NCBI RefSeq assembly: GCF_000150275.1
Contig: NW_002060947.1
Coordinates: 7,372,482 to 7,436,481, forward strand
Reading direction: 5' to 3'
Length of the DNA: 64,000 nucleotides
Source of the DNA: Trichoplax adhaerens
Taxonomy: Eukaryota; Placozoa; Uniplacotomia; Trichoplacea; Trichoplacidae
Shown piece by piece: positions 40,281 through 55,200 of the stretch. The notes under the pieces were generated by a model that saw only the letters and a list, made by a program, of their open reading frames with translations, searched no databases and was not told the origin of the DNA. Each line of letters starts with the position of its first letter. Within the stretch, counting starts at the first letter, position 1. A program made the translations under genes and the position numbers.

Positions 40281-43200
40281 CTAGATATAAATAGAAAATA
40301 GTTTGTGATACGATTATCAATACTGTCTTACTGAATCTTGGATTGCGAAGAAGCAGCATTCATTTTAAAATAATTCGTTAACCTATTGAAGTCGTTTATT
40401 TATCAGAATAAATAAACTTACGATATAATCCCCAAAAAGATAGAAAACAGGTGTAATGATGCCCTAAAAACAAGATGTAATAGTATATACGTTTGTCATT
40501 GTCGATAATTCTATATCAAGTACTTTGCTTCTGGCCTCATTATTCGATATTGTCGCATAAAAAATAATGAAGAACTTAGGTATCACTACTAATCATTCAA
40601 ATGATAATTTAGTCGATAAATCTACGTCTACAAATCATATCTATAGTAGTAATATTGCAAACATAGAAGATATTAATATTAGAGCTAATCAATTAAGAGA
40701 TTATCTTGAAGCGCTGTTTCAGCGAAAGCAAACTAATGAATTTGATACTGATGACAATTTCAATGCAGTTATTCATACTTATACTTATTATAAGAGGATG
40801 CTTACCTGTACTGCAATTAACACGTTAACTAGAATTTCTAAATTAGTATATTTATAGGTGAAGTAGATTGCAGCAACAATTTGATCACTGGCAACGATTA
40901 ATGACCATAGGGATAGGAATACTAATTTAAGCCTAACAAATACAGATTTAAAATGATTAACGCATGTCATTAAGCAGAAGGAATTTTCTTAACGACGTTC
41001 TAAATGTTACTAACCAGAAGCGATTAGTAGTTGAAACAATCTTGTTATACCGAACCATCTCACAAATTAAAACGATTATAGTAACCTAAGTAAAGCAGCA
41101 TTAAAGATTAATTAAATATTATATGGTAAATTCTGCGTTAAACCTTTGCTCTTATATAAATATCAAATCTATAATATCAGGTACAGTAGCTTCTATTGCC
41201 ATTACCAAAACCATCAGCCCAGCTGGGCCGATAAAAGCCATAACCATAGAGTTAATAGAGCTTAACCAACATCTTAGAAAGATTTGCATCATATTAATTG
41301 CATATATACATCTCATTGTACTATGGACTTTTATAGAACTATTGCCGAATTTCAGTATAGGTACTGAATTAAACTCTCTTACATTGAAGAAGAAATGTAG
41401 CTTTGCTTCCATACACCAGCTGCAACTCCAGGAGGTATCATAGGAATAACTGGAAAAGCAAAATGGAATGTTTAAATTGATTTCATAATGAATAAATTAT
41501 AATTAGTATACCTAATACTCACTTAGTGCTAACGGTAAAGACCATTTCAAGCTAATGGAATAAGTATTTAAGGATAGAGATAAATACAGATGGGATATAA
41601 TCGGGATAAGAAAAAATATGACCAAGGACGTGTAATGAGTTGCTATAGTAATAATGAGGCAAATTACCTAAATGAAAATAAGATAATTGTAAATGCATTA
41701 ATGGTCGAAACTTAGCAAATTTGATAGAATTTATTATCTAGTTACAACCGTTAAATTATTTTGACGGTAATATCTTAGTAATCACATTAATGTATTAGTA
41801 GCATAAAGTATAAATTGACGATCGTTTCATCTGCCAAATTAGCGAGAACACCTAAATTAGCCATGTTATCAAAAATTTTATAGCTAGAAATCTACATTGT
41901 ATTCCATTCATGGTGAATTAACTAACTCTATCTGCTGAAGCCAACTGAGGCTGTAAAGCTCCGAAAAATATTAAGCCTAATGACAGCAAGAAGAATATTG
42001 ACAAGCACAAAACCACTCCATCGTACTTTCTTCGACGTTTACTAAAGGAGGAAAATAATCGATGAAAATTAAGATAACGGCTATTTGCATCATATAAGTT
42101 TGTTACTTTATAGTAATGTAAGTAGTATTATTTAACTAGCAATTAGACATTAGGGAGATAATGAGTATCAGATACTTACATGATGCCAATAATACTAAGT
42201 ACTAAAGTAAGAAGACTGCCAGCTGCTCCTAAGCCGAAGCAGATCAAGGTCGCACTAGAAACGTAACCTTGAACTTCTATTTCTTTCTGAAATCAAAAGA
42301 TTAATGAGTAGAAGATGTAGTAAGATGAACAAAACAATGTTTCTTTTCTCCGATATTTTGAGTTTAAAATTAGTAAAAGTCGCTGGATTAATACTGATAT
42401 TAATGAACTTATATGCACTGGATAGCAAAGAATCATGATAATCAAATTTTAAAGTAAGGATTGGAAAGGAATAGGTATTGAATTTAATTCTTGATATGGG
42501 TTTAATAAATAATTACGGACCTCAATTGAAGTGGTTAGTAAGCTAAAAACTGTTAAGTGGGTGCATTGGCAGTCGGTATGAGTTGAATTTGTCGACTTGA
42601 TGCGGCAACCATTGTCAGACCAGGATTTGCTGCAATATTGAAGAAGTTGTTAGTCGAACGATAAGTTAAACCATGTACCTATACGTTGTAATTGAACAGT
42701 ATATCTACTAGGATTTAGTTCTTCTACCTGGTATAGTTCCAGAAGCAACAAACTGGCTGGACGATTTTAAGATCAATAGGCTGAAAATAGATATTTAGAG
42801 TGTTGAATGGATAGCTGGATACTAAAATGGGGAAAGTTTCGTACTACTATATATATATACAACTTACACCGCTATGCTGGAAATGCAATATAACGGGTGG
42901 ATCAAGGATGAAGCTCATTTCCGGAATAAAAGAAGCGGATAAAACATCTGACTTCATGACCGTCATTTTGCCTTTCTTAACTTGACTGTAGATAGCAAGA
43001 AATTTTAATGAGCTCGACGAAAATGAATTTAGATAGCAAGCAGGACTGTATCAATTTAAAAATCAGAGAGGATATGTAAACGATGGACGCAGCATCTGCA
43101 GAATCTTAGGAAAGAATATTAGTTTAATTATTTAAATTTGATTTATTAGATATGATATAGTCAGTCAATTTATTTAAATAACACAGCTAAAAATACTAAT

Positions 43201-46200
43201 ATTTAAAATTGAAGGAGTAAATAAACGAAGGACACAAACATGTAGAATATGAGGAAAGAATACCAGTTTATGTATGATTGAATCGTGGATATCTATTTTA
43301 ATTAATTTGATTTATTGGATTTAATATAGTTAGTCAATGTAGTTAAGTAACGGTAGTAGCCATGCTAATATTTAAAATTAGAGATAGAAAGTAGATGATC
43401 AATATCTATGGAAACCAGAAAAAACAACACTTACGCCTAAGGATTACGATTGTCAAATTGAGTTTGTTTTATTTAATGCACGGCAGCGACTATAATTTGT
43501 GAACTCGAATTGTTATTATAGAATCTGAACGCAATAAAAACTGTATAGCAATCATAAAATTACGTTAACCTTGTTATATGCAATAGTAAAGAAAAAGAAT
43601 AGTAAAAGTGTTCTTAATATACTATATTAATCAACAAGCTTTAATCACCAACTGTTATAAAGCATACATAACAGTTATAAAAGGGAATTATATAAAGCAT
43701 TCAGAAAGACGATCTCTCTTCACCTAATTACTAGCTATTGTATTGTAGGAATCCTTCTTATAATAACTCAAAAAAAACTTTTAAGTTTGTTATTAGAACA
43801 CATCCGCTAATCAACTTGAATTTTGCGAACCTGAAATATATTTGATCCTGCCCGAAGGTCCAGAGAGATTGAAGTTTCGAGAATTTGATGCCAATAAAGC
43901 TCTCTAAATCGCCTATAAATAAGAGTTTACGGCGATCATTATTGCTCTCGATTGATTCATTTATTGTCTAGATCGCTATTCCAATTACAGATGTAGCAAT
44001 CGTTCTAGTAATCACTTAATTGATGTTATCGCAAGCTGGAGAAATACGCTCAATCTTGGCATTTAGATATAAATAATACCTGAATCTCCAGTAAAGAGAG
44101 ATGAAGGTAAAATGATTCTAGAAGTAGAGTCTAATTGTTGATTTGCAGGAAAAATGAAATCCTGAGATTGATCTCTAGCAATTCTCTGCACTTTCAAATC
44201 TGCAACAGAAGTGATAATAATTTAGTTAATCTAATTGTGCTAAAAATTTACACCTACAATAAATGGCATGTAAAATATCAAATTCCAAATCTTACAAATA
44301 TTTTCTTGTGTGATTTGTGCTATTTGCGTGGGGACAAGGGTCTGACTATATCTTTCAGCTACAGAATTTAAGTTTTGTATAATTTCTGGAATTTGAGCAT
44401 CAGGAATCTGCCAAAGTCGTCGGTTATTGCAATAAATAGCAAGATGTTAACAATTCATCATGTATTTGCAAATTTAAGTAGATTATAATTAAGTATGTCC
44501 AGCAAAATGGCAAAGATTATATCTAATTGCTATCTAAAGTCCAGTTTTCTTAGGATTCTTGAAAGATTGTTATTATAATCTCGAATTGAAGAATTCTAAT
44601 GCAAACCTGTCGCTCTTGAAGATAATTCCACGAATCCTTGTTTTGTTGTCGTAAAATATTACTCGCTATCGTTGTATAGTTCTGTCATATTCATTATAGA
44701 CATAAAATATTGCCGATTTAAGATTTAACCTGTTTATTTTGTTGTCTACAGAGAGATATTCTTCTACTGATTTATCTTACCCGCAATACAGTTTCCGTTA
44801 GTAACGATGGTGTTATTAACTTTGAGCCAAGTATTTTCATGATGATCGAAGACTCAATCAAGTTTCCTTGAATATTTATATTTGACATCGAAGTCAACTC
44901 AACTGTTGTGCCAATGTCATTAAATAGAACTAAATCATCGCGACCAGGTAAAATATCCTGGATTTATTAAAATGAATCATAAAAACAATAATCAGCTTCT
45001 CTATTGCTGTATATGTATGACTAACTTTTATAGCGTAGTTTCTCAATTTTATAGGATTATTGACTTTTTAACTATAAAATAGAGAACTGCAGTAGCAGCA
45101 CTGATCAATTTTACCTTTAGAGACTGATGTAGAACCAGTAAGGAACTACTTTTACAATTGGTTAGATCGGGTTGTTGCCATGATGGCAGATTACTGCTAT
45201 TCCCAGGCAAGCAATATCTTGATGCATTACCTATGCAGATGAAGCCAGTAATAAAATAAGGATTCATAACAGTAAGAAATTGAACAGTAATGGCTTTAAT
45301 TGCTCCATAATTTAGAGCTTTTGTCGTTATTTAAAGTGAGCTATCACCTTTTAGTATTATATTAATTTCAAAACTATCTTTAAAACCAAAGTTTTAGGTA
45401 AATTTTATGATTACCTAGCATATTATCAGGGCAATCTCTAAAGTTATAACTGTTGGCAGGTGTTAATAACCAGTTAATTTGATCTTGTCTTTCTGCTGGA
45501 CAAATACTGTTGACATCTGCATTAATCAAAATCATTATACAAGAGATGTATAAGTCGTAGCAAACTTTACTAGTAAGCAAACTATGTTGAAATGATTACC
45601 TGAAGGAAGAACTGTAACATCTGCTTCAACGCTAGAACTACCTAATATATTAGCAACAAGGCATCGAATTCGAAGCGGCGAAGTAGAAGCTAATAAGCCA
45701 CTCATTGTTAGCTTAGAAAGAGTGCCTTGTGTTTCGATCGTTGTTTGTAAATCTACAAGAATAATATCTATAGTAAATACGAAATATCAGAGAAGATAGT
45801 GTATACGTGTTTTACCCGGCACGATATTGTTTCCGTTTCTAAGCCAAGTGAAATTAACTGGCGTAGCAATGAAACCCTGCCCTGTATTCAGTGATGGAAT
45901 CGAACATTGCATCTGAGCATTATTATTTTCGTAGATTGCAATAGAAAATAATTGAGGCAAGGGAGCAATTTGGACAGCTATCAATCACGAAATAAATAAA
46001 AAGATTCGTATGAGCTTGCTTGTAATTGGAGTTAGATGTAAGATAAGTATAAAGTAGTAAAATGCAAGGCTGTATGATTAATATCAACAATCATAACTCA
46101 TGCAAACGTATAAATAGTAGCAAAATTATTAAATTGTAGAATTAAACGGGTTGCTCGAACGTATAAGACATCTATATCTTGTGAATTGATTAATTCTCTG

Positions 46201-49200
46201 TAAATGTTTGTTATTAATAAAGCGGCAACGGTGATTTTGGGATTGCAAATCATGCAAAATAGAAGAAATGATAATTAAGGCTAACGCCTGGATATGAATT
46301 AAGTACAATTTACGCTCATGCATAGTTATAGATTACTAAAATGTGCATGCACAAAATGATAACTGCTATAGCTTTCATAGATAGAAAAGATCTGAAGTAA
46401 TTACTAGGGCAAATATTATAATGCGATCAAAGGATTACATGATAAGAATAAAATCTACGTGAGAAATTTTGTAGTTATGTTTATACTCTAAAATATTGTG
46501 GAACATCATTGAATCATATTTACGGCCGCTATTGATTTGTTCAAATCTAAGTGAACAGTAAGCACAGCAGCAGTATTTTTACCCCTCTTTATAAATGAGG
46601 ACAATCAATTTCTTATAGTATTAAAGCTTATAAGGAGTTAAAAATTAGCTTAAATCCATACCTTGTTGGCAGGAACTACCTTGCCATCCAGGTCTACACA
46701 AACAGTTAGTGCTAGATGTAGTTCCATTACAATAACCATGAACGCAAGGGTTATTAAAGCATGGGGTGATAACTGAGGTAGAAAATTAATTAATCATATA
46801 TTAATCATGGGTGGCAGTAGAAATTACAGTTATTATTTTATATAGCTCCAGTAAAACTTCAATTCCACATTAACCTGCTATGAAATATAAATTTTACTGT
46901 TGGATGGAACTGACTAGGTGTATGATGAAACTAACTATCGTTGTATTAATATTAATTAAATAATTTAGATACTCAACTTGAATTTTAAACAGGAGAATTA
47001 TCATAATTTGTTAGGCTAATTTCTTGATTAAAAAATTCATTAGATAGCTATCTACCTACATGTTTCACATTTAATACCAGTATAAAACTGACTGCAATTG
47101 CAGAAATATTCATTAATGGTATTCGTACAAGTGCCATTATTTAAACAAGGATTAGATGAACATTCATCAATTTCTAGACGGAATAGAACAGGGACACGAT
47201 TATTAAAAGTTTTACATCTCCTGAAAAGATAATTTCTCACGAGTAAGCTAAAATAGAAGCACTTGATAATAGTACTATACCAGTTTCACAATATGCACCA
47301 GTCCATCCAGCTTTACAAGAGCAAGTAAAAGCATTTATTAAGTTGTTACAGCCCCCATAGACACATGGACTGGATAAGCATTCATTGATATCTATATCGA
47401 ATTAGTAACAGTAACGATTTAAACTCTCAATTTATAAATTTATATGAAGCGGTACTTAACTAGATATTTGTTGCCATTAAAAGGGATTAAGATAATTAAT
47501 TTAAATGTTTAGATCATGGTGTAATAGTAATTCTATTGCACTTGATTAGATGTAAGCCAAATTGTCATATTCAAATTAGACTTCATCTTACCTGTATTAC
47601 AAAATTTTCCTGTCCAACCTTGGCTGCAATTACATGTAAAACCGTTAATTTTGTCTGTGCATAGACCTTGTAAACATGGGCTCGAACTACATTCATTTAT
47701 GTCTGTTCAAAATCATAATTCAAAATTGTTAAAATGCTATTGATTATGAAAATCCTGGTCAGAAGGAGGGCTTATCTTAAAGTAGCTGTAATAAACTCTC
47801 AAACCTGTTTCACATTGAACACCAGTATATCCAGGCAAACAATTGCATTGATATTTATTTAATAAATCAAAGCAAGTTCCATTATAGCTACAAGGACTAG
47901 ATATACATTCATCTGTGTCTATTAATTAAAGTGAATAAAATTAGTTATAATTCCATTCTTTTTCTAGAGGCTACATAGAATAAAAAAATTATCATCAAAA
48001 ACTTGGCATTCCAATTTGACATTTAGGTTAATTACAAACAGACTATAAGAATTTAATTCGTCCAAGAATGAGTTTTTTCATACGAATAGCAAGAAACTGT
48101 AAAAATAGTATCGTACTTACTTATCGCACAAGTTGTACCTTCCCAGCCTGGATTACAGGAGCAATTAAAATAATTTATGAAATCGCGGCAATTTCCATTT
48201 AAGCAGGGGGTTGAACTACATTCGTTGATATCTGCATCGGAAATAGAATAAATTATCCTATCTATCATAAGGAAATGTTAGTTTATGGTAGTATTAATCG
48301 AGGAAACTGACCAGTCTGGCAAGTCTTGCCAGTAAACCCAGGCAAGCATTGGCAAATAAATCCATCCAGTAAGTTAACACACTGACCGTTAAGGCAGGGG
48401 CTGGAGTTGCATTCATTAATTTCTAGAATAGCGTAGATTATTAGTAAAATTACTGTAATATAGAGGTACATCGGGTTTTGGCCGCAACATAGATAAACCT
48501 TTACTTCTTTCTAAGCGCTCTGACACGAAATATTAACGCCTAATAGTGTAACCATTAAGCACATCCTGTATGGCCTAAGTAACTATTGATCACATTATAG
48601 TATTCTATACGTAATAGCTATATCGAATCCAAACTGTTATTTGTAGTAGTAGGTTTGATAATGCTATAAATAAGCTGAATTTACTCATTGGAATTTGTTA
48701 ATTTTCTTTTACAGCTACGTAATACTTCTATTACTTCTGAGTGCTCGAAAGCTAAAATATTAATAAAATAACAAACCGCAAATATATCGAAATCTTATTG
48801 CATTTTCCTACAATTTGTTTACACTCGTACTATAAACTCGTTTATTTTCTCATTAAATAAATCATAAGCATCTCTATTATGCGAAAAACCATTTGATATC
48901 CAAGCTCTTGCTAGAACTACATATCCTATTATTTATGTTACCGATTCCGAAGTAATAGATAATACCTTGATCGCAAATGAATCCTTCCCAACCTGGCTGG
49001 CATGAGCAATTATAGCTATGGACTAAATTATTACACTGGCCATTTTTACATGGATTGGAAAGGCATTCATCCACATCTAAGATGCATCGAAGTAGGCAAT
49101 TTGAAAGGATGTAAATGACATGAATTTAAGGAACTGTATTCAAAGAGTTATTTTAATAAATTGACTTCACTGATTTCCCATAAAATGAATAAGATCAAAT

Positions 49201-52200
49201 TTGTTGGTTTGCAAGTTGCAAACACTTATGCTTTAGTTATTACTTGTTTTAACTAACCTTCATTGCATATTGTGCCTTTAAAGCCATCGAAACATTTACA
49301 ACTAAATTGATTAATTTCATCTGTGCAATTTCCATTAATGCACGGATTAGATAGACACTCATCAATGCCTTAAGTAGAAGTAAGAAATTATTTGTCATTC
49401 TTACTAATTAAGATAAATAGAATATTCTACTTGACGTAAATTTTACGTAGTCAATCTTGAATTACCAGAAGTACAAATGGCCCCAGTCCAACCTGAGAAA
49501 CATTGACATGAGTAACTATCCACTAAATTACTACAATTTCCATGGATACAAGGGTTAGAAGTGCATTCATTGACATCTAAGAGAAAGAGACCGCAGCAAT
49601 ATAAGCAATAATATAATCTCCCTGAGCTAATAATAAATTTCTTTACCTGTATTACAAACTAAGCCAGTATAACCAGAATTACATTGGCAGCTAAATTTAT
49701 TTATGCCATCAGTACAATTTCCGTGAATACATGGACTTGATAGACATTCGTCAACATCTTTGTAATAAGAGTAAAAGTATTTATTTTATCATTTAATAAC
49801 TAGAGATGCTTATACTACATATTCAACTTAATTATCGAATCCAATGGATAGTTACTGGTATAGCATTATCAAAGAAATGCTATATCTCTGTCAGTATGAA
49901 AATAATTAAGAAGACTTACTGATGGTGCAAATACTGCCTGTCCAACCAGATCGACATGTGCAATTATATTCGTTTAAAAAGTTATTGCAATAGCCATTAA
50001 TGCAAGGATTTGAGCTGCATTCATCAATATCTATATGGAGCAAGCAGTGAGAAAAACAGGGGATAATATAAAAAAGACAATAAAATGGCAAGATACACCA
50101 GTTAAAATAATATAATATTTTAATTTTACTTCATTTTTAAATCAAAATTTGTACCATCATTGCATATATTTCCTGTAAAGCCAGCATCGCATTGGCAGGT
50201 ATAACCATTCACTTGATCGATGCAATTTCCATGAATGCAAGGATTAGACTGGCATTCATCGATATCTTGGAGGAAATTTAAACAAAAGATCAATTATAGG
50301 TAGACATAACGATATTAATATTTTCTTAGCTAGACTGATTGAAACAATTACCTATTTCACATCGTGTTCCAGTCCATCCAGTAGAACATGTGCAATTATA
50401 TTGCTTTAATAAATTATTGCATTGACCATTTAGACAAGGGCTGGAAGTGCACTCGTCAAAATCTGCAAAATAACAAGATATATACCCATAGGATATCGAA
50501 ATAGAAAGTGAATTGCATTCAAGAAAATACTTCGCAGTAAAGCCGAATTTTTAAATGTGATCAAGGTTAAATCATACTAACCGTCATTACAAGTTTTTCC
50601 GGTATACCCGATAAAGCAATTGCATTCGAAACTATTAATGCCTTGGGAACAATTTCCATAAATACATGGGTTGGATAAACATTCATCAATGTCTGCAAAA
50701 TTGAATGTCATTACAATTGGATTCAAAGATCGAGTGTATCATATCCTATATTAAGCTGGCGCCTACTAGTAGAAACTAAAATAAAGCAAAAAATGCCACA
50801 CCTAGGGTGCAATGTGTTCCATTATATCCTGGGCTACAAATACATGTATAGCTATTAATATTATCCTGACAGACGCTGTTATTTCCACATGGTGAAGATA
50901 AGCAATCGTCAATATCTAATGATAGAGACAAAATTTTGATAATCTTTAATAACCATTTAGTCATCTTTATTAGATAATAGATTACGATGTAGTCATATTA
51001 TAATATACTTGTCTGACAGTTCTTTCCAGTAAATCCAGGAGAACAAGTACAATTATAATTGTTCAGGTAATCATTGCAATCACCATTCTGGCAGGGATTC
51101 GATTGGCATTCATCAATGTCTATAATGATAATAAAATGCGATTAGATATTTGACTGGGTGCAAGATTCTATCCATTAGATCATTTAAAAGGCCTAACTAT
51201 GATACAATATTGCTACTTTAGTAATTACAACTACTTAGGTATATGTATAATAGTAAATTACGGTGATTCTTCTCTATGTAAAATCTATCACCGATTACTC
51301 GACTAGTGCTATAAAGTTACTCTTAATAAATGTGTAGATCATTATTTGACTACATTCGCTATATAGTAAATAGAATTACCTGACTGGCATTGTAAACCTG
51401 TCCAGCCTGTATGGCAACTGCAAATATATGCATTAATTCGATGATAACAATCTCCATTAATACAAGGTTTGGATTGGCATTCATTGATATCTAGAGAATT
51501 AATAATAAAATAGAATAGCTTGAATACTCGTATTAGCAAATAGTAGCTTCTTAATTAATGGATTGCAGTCTATCCTCCACGTAATCTAGCTAGATTTGAA
51601 TTCCATAATATTTTAAGCAGCTTATTTATGCCTTTCTATATTAAAATATTTATGAATGAAAGAAAAAATTACTAGATACGTATAGTAATTGCGGAAATTT
51701 AATTGTATGCATTTTCGAAGAAATGACCAGCTTTAATAATAGCTACGAAAATCAATATACTAAATAAATCTCGCTAAATTATAAATATTCCTTTTAATTA
51801 GCGATGCATGGCTATGTAGCTATTGGTCCGATTGACAGATGTAAATTACATTATCGTTAAAAAGTGAGTTAGTTCAACTTGAAATCTTACTGAATTGAGA
51901 AATACCTGGTTTTAATATTAGTCTGCCTTAATCTTATACCTGTTTGGCAGTTGTATCCATCGTATCCTGGAAAGCAGCTACAGTTATAGGCCGCAATTTG
52001 ATCATTGCAATTCCCATGAATGCATGGATTTGAGGAGCATTCATTAATTTCTAAAATCAAATAGATAATAGAAGTAAAGGCCTAGAAGGAAGTAATAATC
52101 ACGTTAGGAAGAGATTCAGTCTCACCTTGTTCACAAGTATTTCCAAAGTATCCTGCTTCACAGTCACAACGGAAGGAATTAACTTGATTTTGACATGTGC

Positions 52201-55200
52201 CAAAAATGCAAGGACTGGATTGGCATTCATTGATATCTGGAATAGAGTTTAAGTCGACCATTATAAAGGTATAAAAATTAATACACTCGTATCGATGTTC
52301 GATACCTGTTCTCTGTAAAAGACAATTATTAAATTGGAAAAGACTTTATACACTGAATATAACTTCATTACCTAAATCACAGCTAAATCCACTCCATCCT
52401 CCTTCGCATGTACAGTTATAATAATCGATGTAATCAAGGCAAGTGCCATGTTGGCAAGGACTTGATAAACATTCATTAATATCTACAAGGCAAGGAAATT
52501 TATTAGTTAAAATGTAGGTGAAATCCTTCAATTTCAAGAAATTTCATTTACTGTTTTGGCAATGGATTCCAGTCCAACCAGGTTGGCAAGTACAGTTATA
52601 TCCATTAATGTAATCTTCACACATTGCTTGATTAAAGCAAGGTAGTGAGGCACATTCATTTACATCTATAGTTTATTACCATTTCATAAAATGATGCCAA
52701 TAAATTAATGATAAATAGATCTCAATGACGAACAAACTCAGTTTTATCGACTCTGGAGTAAATCAAGTTACTTATTGAGCAAATAGTTCCTTTCCATCCT
52801 GGATCACATGTACAGTTGTAACTGTCTACTATATCTATACATTTTCCGTTGATACAAGGACTGGATTGGCATTCATCAATATCTAAAATAGGAATAATTT
52901 TGATTTAGAACGGTGAAGAACGAATTATTTTACTTGACGAGAAGCTTTTAAGTCCCATACTTATATTACAGTTGGATCCTTTCCAACCGGAATCACAAGA
53001 GCAATTATATCCATTAATCAAATCTTGGCAGATACCGTAGATACAGGGCGAAGATTGGCATTCATCGATATCTATATTTGACAATTTAGATTGGACATCG
53101 TGAGTAATTACCCTAGTTTATTTATACGTATCACCAATGAGGTAGGTAGGAGTCTAAAATTTCGATTGCGGTAAAATTTCTAGACTAACCTATATGGCAG
53201 TTGGTTCCATTCCAGCCACCGAAACAGGAACAACTATATTGATTTAAGTAATCGTTACAGAGTCCATTGGCACAGGGATTGGAATTGCATTCATTAATTT
53301 CTAATTTAAAATGAACGGCATCGGTGAATACATTATCTTAATGGTATTTAGCAAATACAATAGAGCAAGAGATTATAGTTAAAATAAACTATAGAGAGGG
53401 GCTTGGCAAGCTTACCTTCGCTGCAATTGTAGCCTGTATAGCCTGCTGTACAGTTGCAGGTAAATTCATCAACAAAATCTGTACAAGTACCATGAATGCA
53501 AGGATTTGATGCACATTCGTTAATATCTATAGCATAATGAGAAAAATTTAATCAATCTTCCTAGTCACTAGTTACACTTTAAGCTACATTCTCCTGGCTA
53601 CATTCCCTGGAAATTAAGTAATCGATGAACTACATTTACGATGATCATCAAACTAGATCCGGTATGAGTTGATAGGGTTCTTCGACCTCAAAGTTATACG
53701 TAAACTAATCAACGGCAGAAACATGTAGAGAATAACTACTTATTGCTATAGTACATAGGCTTATGTTTAATGCATAGAAATGCATAAATCAATTATTCGA
53801 TCCTTGTATGAATAATATTCAGATGTGATTGAAAGTCCTATCATGTATTGCCAATCGTGAAATCATTTTAACAAGTCTACACTGTCAGTATTGCGTTTAT
53901 ATCTCACCCGTTTGGCATCGATGACCAGTATAACCGGGATCACAAATGCAAGTTAATGTTGAATTGCCTTCAGTATCGATGCAGGTTGCGTTATTTTGAC
54001 ATATAGTCCCACACGTTCTGGTATCTAATTACGACAGCATGATACAATAATACAATAAATCATATATATTTATGATTAATCTATTCAAGCTAATACCGTA
54101 TAAAGATGAATTTGTTAATACATGATTTCATAGCGATTTAGAAATTGTATTATGTTGATTTTTGGTTTTGAAAAATCGAAATTAAAATAAGCGTATTGTA
54201 TTAGTTGATCAGTTGCCTAGAATAAATTATTGCAAAAAGTATGATCTATGTTACTTGACTGTAAAATTATTCTAATGAACTATAATAAAAACTGTAGCTA
54301 GTAGAAAGCTACAGAGTGGCCAACTCGACCTCTTATGAGCAAATTCGATGTCAATACTTTATATCTTGCAGTGCAATCTAACCTGAGACACTCATGCTAC
54401 TTTTAGATATTCTCGAAGAGCAGATGATTATTACATGCCATGCAAAAGGCAATAAGCCTCGTACTGGCTAGGGTTTACAGGTTGCTATCTTGCAATGACC
54501 TACCTAGATGGATCAACTGAAGGTAATTCTCTTCGAAACCACACAGAAATGTTGGCTTTAATATCCAATAACGTGTTAGAATTATTTGACATGCTTGATT
54601 ACGTGTTTCTTGATAGGTTATTGAAGGCGAAGGAAGTTTAACACCAGGACAGTCTTGACCATCGTAGACTAGAGGCTGACCAATAGACGACGGAGCAAGA
54701 TCTTCAGGACATACTACAGTTACATTGGCAGGTTCAAGGTATTCTTGCAACGGATAGGCAATAATAATTCTTTGCATGCCTTCAGCAGAAGTATTACAAT
54801 CATCGGATACAAACCAGTGTCGATCAATTTGTAGACCACAGCTTGAATTAGTGATCTGGTCTATATAAGAAATAGGATTGATTGTGCAGCGAAAATCATC
54901 CGTTGCATTTGCATAGCCAGTAGTTATTGGGTTGGAGCTAATATTTTGAGGAGCACAACTCCTAGATGTCAAATTGGATGGGATAAAAAGTTGTAATGGA
55001 GATAGAATTAAATCTTCATCGATGCGTCCATCACCATCATCATCAATTCCGTTAGGCAATTCTTCATCTACTCGATAATCACAGTCATTATCCAATCCAT
55101 CAGCTGGTTTACCGATGGGTTTACAAATAAGTGATAACGATTGGCCTCCTGGGTATCCTAAACCTGTAGAAGAACCGGCACCATAAACTCCAACGCCAAA

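Noticed and set aside
40332-40463. TM7 read in another frame ([12 protein letters not shown]) joined to [10 protein letters not shown]
   Set aside because: The TM6 exon ends in phase 0 with ...VLIAVQ, which forces the [14 protein letters not shown] frame; that also matches the Q-G start of TM7 in adhesion GPCRs.
41123-41443. 106-codon frame on +
   Set aside because: It is antisense to the TM4-TM5 exons of the receptor, which carry clear GPCR motifs.
46662-54024. A separate Notch-like or fibrillin-like gene made only of EGF repeats
   Set aside because: Phase 1 exons continue without a break into the Ig and HRM exons on one side and into the IgGFc-type exon with signal peptide on the other; no start or stop is needed in between.
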